DNA of 64,000 bases from NCBI GenBank assembly GCA_014529385.2, contig CM043970.1, positions 43,816,779-43,880,778 of the forward strand, written 5' to 3'. This DNA comes from Adiantum capillus-veneris. Taxonomy: Eukaryota > Streptophyta > Polypodiopsida > Polypodiales > Pteridaceae. Position numbers and translations under genes: made by a program. Shown here one piece after another: positions 1 to 9,614 of the stretch. The stretch's first letter is position 1. Each line of letters starts with the position of its first letter. The notes below the pieces were generated by a model, which had not been told where the DNA came from, searched no databases, and saw nothing but the letters and a program-made list of their open reading frames with translations.

Positions 1-262
1 TCACTCGGCTTGCTTTTAAAATGGGTTTGAGCGGATTTAGTTAAGTTTATGAGTAATGGGATAAACTTAAGTTAGATAGCATGATTTATGGTTTTAACTA
101 CTTCTCATTGGATGGATTTATGATGGATTGGAGGTTGTGATTCTATGTGGTTTGTTGTTGCTGATTTCCGTAAAATAATTGCTCAATATTGATTATGTGC
201 TTGAAACTGAGGTACTGCAAGTTTTTGAAAAGTTTCGGAGGATAAAAAAGTATTTAAGACCT
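1..262. other. AT-rich DNA, nothing recognised
   Basis: I see no coding potential, repeat or regulatory signal here. The sequence is AT-rich and ends where the 0.9 kb direct repeat starts. Confidence 0.5.
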
Positions 263-1160
263 TGACATGGGGGTTTTCTTTTACCTTAAAGCAACATCAC
301 TTCTAAATTGGAGATTACTTTTTCCCTTGTTTTACTTTGTTCTCTTCACTACCTTGTACAAATTTTTTTTTCAACATAAATGAATTATTGTACAATTCCA
401 CTGTATTTACGTAGAATTTCTTGGCTGTGAATAGGTTTTTTTGCGTATATGTATATTTTTAGAACTGCTACACACATACACAAACATCTCTCCAGTAGAA
501 GTCATGGCCAAAACCCTAATCAAGTTTGTCAAAACTTGATCTTCTTCTTCACAATACACTCTCCCTCTCTCTCTCTCTCTCCTAATTCTCAAGCTTTCCA
601 TAGCTTGAATTCCTTTTGCCTCTTACCATTATCTCATTCCAAGTATCCAAATTAGTGGTCTTCAAGCAAAGTGAAAAGCCGACTACATCCAAAGCAAGGA
701 GAAGACTAGACCATACACACACTAAGGTAACGTTTTATTATTCTTTTATGCTCTTGCACTTGCTTGAAAGTGACTTACCTTCATGCTTACATAAATTTAT
801 GCTTAAGCTCTCAGTTTTCCTTTACGCAATCCTTTTGCTTGGGAAGAAGAAATAAGTACTTAATTTTTTTGTTTTCCTGTAACTGTGGTTCATTACTACT
901 AACCATGTTGCTAGCAACTAACCCTAATTTTATTTCAAGTTCTCTAGATTACTAGACTGATATGGCATAGAGAGATTAGAAAGCACTCTCTTTAACCATA
1001 GGTGACTGGAGATCGTACGTATGTTTCAAGTTCCGTTCTCTAGATTACCAGACTCATATGGCATATAGAGAGTATAAAGCACTCTCTTTAACCATAGGTG
1101 ACTAGGGATCATACTTATATTTCAAGTTCCGTTCTCTAGATTACCAAACTAATATGGCAT
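263..1160 (+). repeat. 0.9 kb direct repeat, left copy
   Basis: This stretch matches 60327-61230 in the same orientation, roughly 93% by eye, starting at the shared TGACATGGGGG and ending at the shared AATATGGCAT. Both copies hold a CT-rich stretch near 561-585, a GTAA-type possible splice donor near 726, and at the 3' side about two and a half tandem units of roughly 97 bp, each with TCTCTAGATTAC and CACTCTCTTTAACCATAGG. Flanking DNA differs on both sides, so this is a dispersed repeat or part of a segmental duplication. No long reading frame is conserved. It may be a non-coding transposon part or a 5' gene piece; I cannot assign it. Confidence 0.8.
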
Positions 1161-2500
1161 AAAGAGAGTAGAAATATATTTCTCTATTTTAAAGATTCAC
1201 GAGATAATTGCCACATAATCATGAGCAATTAAGTAGTGATTTTTTTTGGAATTAAACATTCTATTCAAAGTAGCATTACTATTTACTCTAAAAAGAATGC
1301 TCTTATGAAAGGTCCACAAGTTTTTCTTTAAATTCAAGAAATATGATTTTTCTTCTTTCAAAGAGAAAAAGAGCATGTGTAGTGATACAAATAAGTTAAT
1401 ACTAACTCCCTCAAGGAGAGTTAAGTTTTTAAGGGTAGCCCTATCTTAATCAAAGAAGTTTTTCCTTGGAAGTGGGAATTTTCTTCCAATTAAGTTATCC
1501 CCCCCTCTTATCAATTGGAAAGTCCTAAACCACAAGCCTCTTCTAGCTACATAATTAATCCTCTCCAGGGTAGCAAAGTTATGCTTAAATCCCTTCTTAA
1601 AGAAGAATTTGTTAATCATTCGTACACTATTGCATGAACCACGTTTCACCACACTCGCATGTCCACTCTCAACTATATCTGAGGCTGTGAGATCAAATGT
1701 AGATCTAGAGCCTTTTAGCTGAAGATGACCACCAATTTGTTGCAGTGTCTGACAGTGTTTAGTCCCTAAATCTTTGAGTGACATCATGATTTCATTTATC
1801 CCATACAAATATATCCCACACCCCATGAAAGTACACCACACATTTAATCATCAATTCCTACATAAATCTTTTCAAGGATGTATTAGAAACAAGCATGTGC
1901 TTCAAACTAAGGATTCCCAAGTAGTATCACGCCAGCCATGCTATAGTAAATGAACCCAAAAAAGACTTTAGTAATTTAGATTTGAAACTGATTAGAGTAT
2001 TTTTAGACCAGTCCAACAAGGACAAGAAGTAAAGAAAATAGGGAATCAAGGCATCACGCACAATCCTTAACCTAACATCAATGGGCCATTCAATACAATG
2101 CTAGGAGGCCATTTTGCTTTGAATTCTTTCCTCTACCCATTGAGTGAGTTGTTTAGTAGATATATCTACTCCTAAAGAGTAATTGAGGTGCCTTAAAAAA
2201 GTTCCTCTAGGGATTCGTGTATTATGCCATAACAGGTTATGAAGATGATCTGTAAATACATCAAACACCTAAGAATAACAAAAATTCAAATCTAAGTGCG
2301 CATTGTAGCTGTTAATGGCTACCATTGTTCCCACATTAGCATGAGTCAAGGTCACACCCTACCTAATAGCTATATTTCCTTTCCAGATAGTGAGCGCCAT
2401 GATAGATGGAGTCATGGAGGCTCTTGTTGGCATGCTATTTTTGATATTGGGGGGCGAGAGGTCATCAATTATAGAATATACCACTCCAACTACAGATGAT
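1161..2500. other. Unassigned DNA with one unrecognised minus-strand frame
   Basis: Nothing is clearly recognisable. A 131-codon open frame on the minus strand at 1446-1841 has a basic, aromatic-rich C-terminus, but no motif I know and no homologue elsewhere in the window, so I do not call it a gene. The rest is AT-rich intergenic sequence. Confidence 0.4.
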
Positions 2501-2866
2501 GAGGATTGTGACACGCACTAAGGTAAAATATTGTGGTGAGGTCAGCTCTAGCACTACGATGAGTAGGACACACTTTGGCGCCACCTAAAATTCCTATACA
2601 CTCAACATGTATGTAAGGCTACTCTAAATAGATCCCTAGGTCCCCCTTATATATACCATCATATGTGCATATTCTACACAGTTTCTTGTGTTGAACTCTC
2701 TACGCATCGTCTCTCTCTCCTTCTCTTTCTATGTCTCATCAACATGGTATCAAAGCGTGGTTGCTGCCTTTTTGAGGTTTCACTCTCTACGTATCGTCTC
2801 TCTCTCCTTCTCTTTCTTTATCTCGTCAACATGGTATCAGAGTGTGGTTGATGTTTCTTCACAAAA
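2501..2866 (+). mobile_element. Copia-type LTR end with a duplicated primer-binding site
   Basis: A TATA-like stretch (TTATATATACC, about 2645-2656) is followed by a CT-rich leader, then by CAACA directly joined to TGGTATCAAAGC at 2745-2756. The CA end plus TGGTATCA is the usual LTR/primer-site junction for elements primed by initiator-Met tRNA. About 87 bp on, the same CT-rich leader, CAACA and TGGTATCAGAGT (2832-2843) occur again. The LTR end and PBS are therefore tandemly duplicated. The LTR start was not located with confidence, and no gag-pol follows. Confidence 0.6.
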
Positions 2867-4047
2867 ATAGTGTGTTTGTTGCCTCCCATGGGTGTGTGCA
2901 CCATGCAATACACATCTACAAGTCATCGAAACTTAAGATCGACATACCTTTTTTCTAGAAACTCAGATTTTAGAATTTTTAGAGATGTTACAATATTTTG
3001 GGGTGTTTTAAAGATGTTGGCCATGACAAATTGGTCAAATTTTGCACCAGAATTGACTCACAAATAAATGGGTAACTATTTTCAATACGTTCTTAATCGA
3101 GATCATAAAAAGGTAAGATATTTTATGTTTCTCAATCCATTCACGTTCATCTTCTCGTTATGAATTTTTAAACTGCTTTTCATGATCAAGAGTTAGTTAT
3201 ATTGAAATTACATTGTATTCAATTCGATTGACTTATTGATATGTATTTTCTTATTTCATGATTTTTGGATTATCTTTTTCATGCATCATATGCAATTTTG
3301 TTTGAAAATAGATCAAGATTTAAGCATAGTGAATTTACATCATTTTCAATTCAGTTTGAAAACTCAAAGAAGTAAATAACTAGATTGATTTCCATATTTA
3401 CTTTTTGTATGTATCAAATATATTTTGATGCATGTGCATCGAGTTAGAACAAAGTCATGTGATTTCTATTATATTGAAATATTGATCTTTTTTGGATAAT
3501 TCCTTTTATTAATTCCATGTGGATATCAAAGTGTTATTTTCCAATGTTAAATACGTACGTACGATTTTGATCATTTATTTAATAATCTTTAGTCACGACA
3601 TTAAAGTTTATGCTTTGACAATTCATATAATTTCTCTTCTTTGTGAATGTCAACAATTATTCTTTTGATTATTTATCAAAGAGTTATATTTTGAAAATAT
3701 AATTTCTTTTTTAATTGTAGACATCAAATCGTTACAAATTTAAGATTTATGGTTTTTACTCATGATGAGTTCTTATGAAATGGTTTGTTATATTTGGGAT
3801 TGTGATTATGAAGTTGTTTAATGTGTCATGATGTATTTTCATAATGATTACAAATTTTTTGTATTGATTGTTTATCATTGAGATGATTAATTTTTCATGG
3901 AATGTCATGATATGTTTCTATGTTGATTATCTGGAAGTTGTTTCTACTAATCATTTCATACTGAGATTATAGTTTCTTTGTGGAGTTGTTCCAGGATGCC
4001 TTGATGCATTTTCATTGTCATTGAGATGGTTCTTCATTCATGGAGTT
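2867..4047. other. AT-rich DNA, nothing recognised
   Basis: Strongly AT-rich sequence with no long reading frame, no recognisable transposon domain and no clear repeat unit. Confidence 0.5.
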
Positions 4048-4664
4048 GGCCAATCCAGTTTTTATCCCAACCAGCGGGCACCTAGACCATTACGCATGTG
4101 ATGCCCACATTTGTGAAGCCATCCTCTCTGCACATGGGTGTTCCACTTTACCTTACACTCTCTACGACCATGCCTCCTATGCCACGAACATCTGTTGGCA
4201 GATGCACTTGTGACCAGCAAACATCCCCTACACCATGATAGTTGGTGTTGCCACACACATGGTTTATGCTCGGGGGGTTTACCATTCAATACCCCCCTAT
4301 ATAGCATGCGCTTGCAAGGTATTAAAGAAACCCCTCTTCTAACATGTCTGAATGAATAAAATGACCCCTTATTTGAGAACTTTTTTGCAAAATTGAATAT
4401 AAAACCCCCTTATTTTAATGTATCTCTCTTAAATTGGGAAATTTTTTTGAATTTTAAAACCCCTCTTATCTAACTCACCTTATACGTTAACATGATTACG
4501 TAGTACACCCCCCCCCCAGTATATACACCAATATATACTTTTAAGCCCCACACTTGTGCTCAAATTATTAATATTCTACTTGTATAACATTTGTTGTAGG
4601 TGAGGGTAGCTACCAATATCCCGACACCACTTACAAAGTGCAAAAACTCCTTGGGGAGAGCTAG
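4048..4664 (+). pseudogene. Broken copy of the X8-domain gene (exons 2 and 3)
   Basis: 4048-4271 aligns with the second half of exon 2 of the X8 gene at 55263-56286, in opposite orientation; it keeps the core YTLYDHASYA and the run VGVATHMVY. 4600-4664 aligns with exon 3 and is preceded by the same splice acceptor (TTGTTGTAG). It is not functional. The codon for Arg before the PANIP-like segment is TGA (4211-4213), and the final X8 cysteine is Tyr (GSY instead of GSC). Exon 1 and the first half of exon 2 were not found upstream. The intron differs and has no (GA)n. This looks like the remnant of a duplicated gene about 51 kb from the better copy. Confidence 0.75.
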
Positions 4665-4930
4665 CGCTTCCCATTGTCGCTGTTACATGCAACTTTTGAT
4701 ATGTCCAGTGTGCAATCATCTTCCTGAAATTGATGGCACTAGTCATTGCGTCGAGTAGTGAGATGCAATTTGTTTTGACATTGTCACTTCCATTCACCTT
4801 GTGTAATCCAATCTTCTTTGTCATAGCTTTCTATTTGCACTTAATTCATTTATAAAATTTAGTTTCTCTTTTAAGGAAGAAACTCGTCATAACTCCTCAG
4901 TTCAATGTATATAATTTTTTGTCATCTGTC
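4665..4930 (+). repeat. Downstream flank shared with the X8 gene (inverted copy)
   Basis: The homology with the X8 locus continues past the stop codon. This stretch matches the reverse complement of about 55020-55262, including the segment ending in GAAGAAACTCGTC. The duplication therefore carried genomic 3' flank and intron, so it was not a retrocopy of a spliced mRNA. Confidence 0.65.
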
Positions 4931-5224
4931 ACTAACAATTCAGAATAACTTTTTTTATCATACTCTCTTTTCAAAGGATAATCTACTTAGAAAACAAGAT
5001 GTATACAAGAATTGATTTGAAAAATTCTCATCCTAAGGAGTGATAACCACATTACCCATGTTTTCACCTTCAAAATTGAGGTGAAAATGTACACAAGTAA
5101 TGGGGCACACCAAGAAGTATACAACATAGATTCAAGCCTACACATGCTAACAATGCATAAATATTTAGATTATATCTATATAGGATAATAAATATGCTTA
5201 TGTACATATGTTATTTTGCGTGTT

Positions 5225-5226
<2 letters not shown>

Positions 5227-5273
<47 letters not shown>
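5227..5273. repeat. (GA)n microsatellite
   Basis: An uninterrupted GA dinucleotide run of about 23 units. Confidence 0.95.
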
Positions 5274-5275
<2 letters not shown>

Positions 5276-6899
5276 GTGTCACTATGATGGCGAGTATGGT
5301 GGGACTTTGTAGCATGTCTTTCAGCAAGGATTTTATTTTGAACCCTAGGATGGGGTGTTTTTAATGTGCTTTGGAGCTGTGATGCCTCCTATGACTTGGT
5401 ACGTATGGATGGAACCCTAAATGATAGTCTAGCCTTAGACCCTCAGGTCAAGGGAAGCATGCAGTGACTCTATAGTCCTCTCAAGTATGGAATCATCCAA
5501 ATATTTTTCAAGAAAAATTGGTGGTGTATTACTTTAGTGAAAATTTACTAAATATAAAACATGTAGCACACTTCATTGATGGATGCTTTCATAAATTGCT
5601 GGGCAGATTCATGTGTTGTTTTCCTTGCCCTGTTCAACAATTATAATTTTTGAACAACCTGTGCATGTTCAACCTTGGCATCCTCTGAGACGAATAGAAA
5701 AAGATCTTATCCAAATTCCCTACTCGGGTGGAAATTTTTAAAAATGCCTTCTTTTTGTGGCCCTCAAAAACTAGATGCCTCTTTGGCTAAGGTCTTATTC
5801 TTCCCATCCATAAATTGTCCCAATAGGTAAAAAGTTTGCATAGCCTAGAAAACAAATAATCAACTCTTTGATACCATTAAAATTGAGCTATCAAAGTGTT
5901 AATAGTATTTTCTTCAAATCTTTACTGAGGAAATCTCACCAACTCCTACTACATTGTGGACAATTGAGCCATTTCTCTAAGAACTTCTCTATCCTGCCAC
6001 AACAGGGAAACGGAACTTGATCCCTCCTATCCCACTAAAATGTTTTATGTATCCAAGTAGTAGATGTTTTTAAAAACCTCTAGGCTCTCTAGATAGATAG
6101 AAAAGCAACTCTCACCTACTAGGACTATCCTCACCTCCTCAAGTTTCTAGAATATCCTTTTATGCTAAGCCACATGAGTTTTGAAGCAGCCCACCCAAAG
6201 GTCCCTTTAGCTATACCACTTTTTTTAGAAACCCAAATCCTTTGAACAAAGAGATATTACTAGTGACTTTGGATAATGGTGGATATAAACATGCAAAAAA
6301 GCGTGCATTTCCAGAATCCTAGCTTCCTGCTAAAACTCCCCCAACATCTTTGATGTCCTTAGTGATATGCCTTCCCATGAGACTCTTGTTACAACCCACT
6401 GAGTAGTACAAAGCCACCATAGAAACAAGGATGAGAATCACCCAAAAGGATCCATCTTTAGATGCCTTAGATCCTACACATCTTACTCTCTATGAGACAA
6501 TTGTAAATTTTTCCTTTTATATATGCATTTTTTGTATGGCTGAAAACTACCTTCTATTGTGATGCTCAAAACACAACTTTGAGGGCATAAACAGCTCCAA
6601 AAGGGGGGTAGAACTCCGGGATATCTCCTAGAAAATTTCTCGGAATGTGGAATATGTCCATCCAAGTTCTGGACCCAAAAATTGCCTTTAAACTTTGCAC
6701 GTGCACAAATCTAAAACGCAAATCTTCCTTCCGTAGCACACAAAATATCACGGCATAGGCATATACAAGCATCTTCTGGCACAAATAGAGTGTACAATAC
6801 AATTGAGACAATGCTCACAACACATGTTGTTTGTTGTTTGTTGGGGGATTTTCTCCCCCATATAATGCACAACTTGTTGTAATGTCGTCATTGTGCTTG
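5274..6899. other. Unassigned DNA
   Basis: Many short stretches read open on the minus strand, but stops are frequent and I recognise no domain. Heavily decayed transposon sequence is possible and not shown. Confidence 0.4.
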
Positions 6900-7711
6900 C
6901 CACATTTAGATGTTGTTGTTGTTGTCGTCAATGTTTTGATCTACTTGTGCAGGTAGAGAAATTGTGGGAATAGGGCCCAATGGATATGAAGACAAGCGCA
7001 CAGGAATGAGAGCTTGGGGAACGGACGAGATTGGTGGTAGGTGGTGCAGACGTGCATCGACTAGTGAGCAATAGGGAGTCGATTTGTTTGGCGCCAACCA
7101 TTGAATAGCTATTGCTATTCTGACTTGTGAGCATTGAGCAATGAGGTCATCCAGCGTGCCGGGTGTAGGGGTTGGGCCAGCGAGTTGGACACCTGCACTA
7201 TAGTGATGAAGAGGCTTTAAGAAGGCTTTGACGAAGCTGACGACATGTGCAAAATCTTACAGGTGATGAAAATGCTGACCAGCGTGTAACTCGATAGATA
7301 AGCAGAGAGTAATGGGGGGCGAGCTGTCGAGTAGGCTCTTTGGCAAACTTCAGTTGAGCAATTGTTGATGCCAGGAGAGGATGGACGACCAAGAACGATG
7401 AAAGATTCATGATGCACCTGCAGTACCACCAATGGAAAGGTTGGGGCAAGGTTCTTGATGAGAGCAGAGCCGCAGTGTGAATGGGTCCATGCTGAAGCAG
7501 TGTGGGCAGAGAGTAATCAATGGCGAGGATTCTTAGAGGTGCACTACGGTGGTTGTAGATTTTGATGAGAATTTGGCTCTAATTGGGTGGACAAGCCAGA
7601 TTCAGTATAAAGCGGGAGCAAAGCTATGGTCCGTTGAACTCTCCTTTAAGAGGTGGATCCCACCTCTTTTGTCTCCGTAGCCACACTCATTCACACAAAA
7701 TTAGAGGATAC
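6900..7711. other. Less AT-rich stretch, possibly decayed gag of the minus-strand copia remnant
   Basis: Composition is richer in G and C than its surroundings, with overlapping minus-strand frames of 60-83 codons (for example 7198-7449). Its position is where gag of a minus-strand element with its primer site at 8085-8096 would lie. I could not see a gag motif or zinc knuckle, so this is position-based inference only. Confidence 0.25.
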
Positions 7712-8084
7712 ATTAATGAAATTATCTTTTCCAAATGAAACACTTGAGGGTTCAAATTGAATCTAGAAGTAGAAAGCTACATGCACACTGTCCAATGCAA
7801 CTTGATGGAGTTTTTTATTTGTGATAGAAATCAAGAAGAAAAAGAACACGAAGAAATAAATAAATGAAGCCGAAATCTACTCTAATTAGTCAATAATTAG
7901 TAATATTGGACCAGGAAGGGCTCAATGAAGCAATCAAAGAGTGAAATAATTTCTAATGATATCATGCAATGCATGGGAAATTATGATTAGTAATTGCAAT
8001 GGCTAAGAGAGAGAGGGCCAATGCATTCTAGTATAGGGAGAGTGCCTAAAATGTAATAGGTTAGGAAATTCTAATCCAGGCCAT

Positions 8085-8096
8085 GCTTTGATACCA
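8085..8096 (-). promoter_or_regulatory. Primer-binding site of the minus-strand copia remnant (copy A)
   Basis: The minus strand reads TGGTATCAAAGC, complementary to the 3' end of plant initiator-Met tRNA, two bases from the LTR end at 8099. Copy C has the better match TGGTATCAGAGC at 45498-45509. Confidence 0.7.
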
Positions 8097-8098
8097 AT

Positions 8099-8383
8099 TG
8101 TAGGGTTGAGGTGGATAGGTTAGTGTGCCATTCATTTTAATGGCATGCTTGGAGAGGTTAGTGTAGACATTGAGAGAGAAACTATTGCACAATACAATAT
8201 AGAGTATAATTGCAAAATGATAAAGCTTACATTTATTCAACAGAATGTGCCTATATGTAGGCTTATACAAAAGAGACAACCATTTGACACATTAGCAGAA
8301 GATGTGGCTACCTATGCACAAACACAAGTGGCTTTTCTTTACACATGGGTGGTAAGGGGTTATTCACATGGGTTATTAACACA
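8099..8383 (-). mobile_element. LTR of a minus-strand copia remnant (copy A)
   Basis: Next to the primer site the plus strand starts TGTAGGG. The best-supported end is at TTAACACA, giving about 285 bp with TGT...ACA ends on the element strand. The minus strand holds a TATA-like CTACATATAG followed closely by AATAAA. Copy C has the same LTR at 45512-45796. LINE sequence follows directly, so the other half of the element is missing. Confidence 0.55.
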
Positions 8384-8409
8384 TGACACTTTTCTAGGTG
8401 GAAGAGATA

Positions 8410-9518
8410 AGAGATGCAACAAAACCTCGCATCCCAACAAGCAGTACTCCATCACGATGATGGGCCTCCTTTGGCCAAACGTGCAGATATTATGGCAGCT
8501 GCCACTCAATACTATAATTCTTTGCTCAATGTCTCTCTTGTGGATTCACCTGCAAGAAGTAATGTTGTCCAAACCCTCTTGAGTGTTGTGGATCCATGCA
8601 TTGAGAGGCCACTGCAAACAGACATGAAGAGGAAAAAATTTACTATGCTGTCATTAAACTACCAAATGATAAATGCCCAGGTATTTGTGGATTGTCCAAA
8701 GAGTTTATGCCTTTTTTTGCTAGGACTTAGGGGCATTGTATGCCCACTATTGAATGCAGTATGGATTTCTCAATGTATGGACCCAACGCTCAAGCAGGGG
8801 ATCATTAAGCTCATCCCAAAAAGCACATTTCCTAAAACTTTGGCAGATTGGAGGCCCATCACCATGATGGGGGTGCTGTATAAATTTCTAGCCAAAGCTA
8901 TTGCTCTTAGAATTGCACCTAAATTGAAGAATTACATTCATTCTTCACAGACAAGCTTTATTCGAGGCAGGTCCATATACAACAATATTTTAACAGCTCA
9001 GTTGGGCATTGAGCATGCACTCAACAAAAATCATGGCATTGTCATGTTTCAGATTTACTTTATCAAGGGCTTTGGAATAGTGTTGTGGGACTTTGTCTAG
9101 CAAATATTGAAGGAAATGGGTTTAGGGATAAAATTATCAGATTTCTTAACTTGCTTGGCTAGCATGCTTACTCAAGGCACTAGAAGCAGGGGCTTGTGGC
9201 ATCAGCTCATGACTGATGTACACAATTTATCATTCTATGTGGAGGCAAATGTAGCAAACAGACACAGGGACTTGGCCTTGCCAAGCTATGCAACCAATTG
9301 GTGGCAATCTCCATCTGCAATATTTAACAATGGAATTTACACATGACTGAGAAGTGGTGGTTACATGTATTGTCTGGTGTATGGTCTATACCAAATCACT
9401 TTAAGTTTTTTTTTGTGTGGATAGTTTGTACTTGGGTCCTACCAATTGCTGAGAATTTAAAGAAGAAAGGGTTCACTGATGGTAAATGCTGTGTGTTATC
9501 ATATACATGTGGTAGTGA
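8410..9518 (+). pseudogene. LINE ORF2 (reverse transcriptase) fragment, copy A
   Basis: The translation contains WRPITMMGVLYK and FIRGRSIYNNIL, the typical LINE ORF2 reverse-transcriptase start (RP.....YK..A..........I...Q..F..GR.I..N). The frame shifts at a T run near 8712, and a stop (TAG, 9098-9100) falls in the VLWDFV segment. Most of the RT core and the downstream region are missing by an internal deletion near 9174, where ACTCAAGG is joined to CACTAGAAGC. Endonuclease is absent. The LINE is cut at 9519 by the LTR of the plus-strand copia. Confidence 0.75.
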
Positions 9519-9614
9519 TGTGTGTGAACACACTAGGACCGCCGGGGCATTTTTTCCCTCTTTAGGAGGTTTTTTCCCCCGTGCATTGTATATACGCCCA
9601 TCACTGTAGGGCTA
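9519..9614 (+). mobile_element. Truncated 5' LTR of the plus-strand copia (copy A)
   Basis: Matches the first half of the LTR at 48131-48331 (copy C), starting TGTGTGTGAACACACTAGG. It stops at GGGCTAT, where about 365 bp present in C (rest of the LTR, primer site and part of the leader) are deleted. Confidence 0.7.

Noticed and set aside
1446-1841. 131-codon minus-strand frame as a gene
   Set aside because: No recognisable motif, no promoter or splice context, and no second copy to show conservation.
5274-6899. Minus-strand frames as a decayed LINE
   Set aside because: No RT or endonuclease block could be recognised in any frame.
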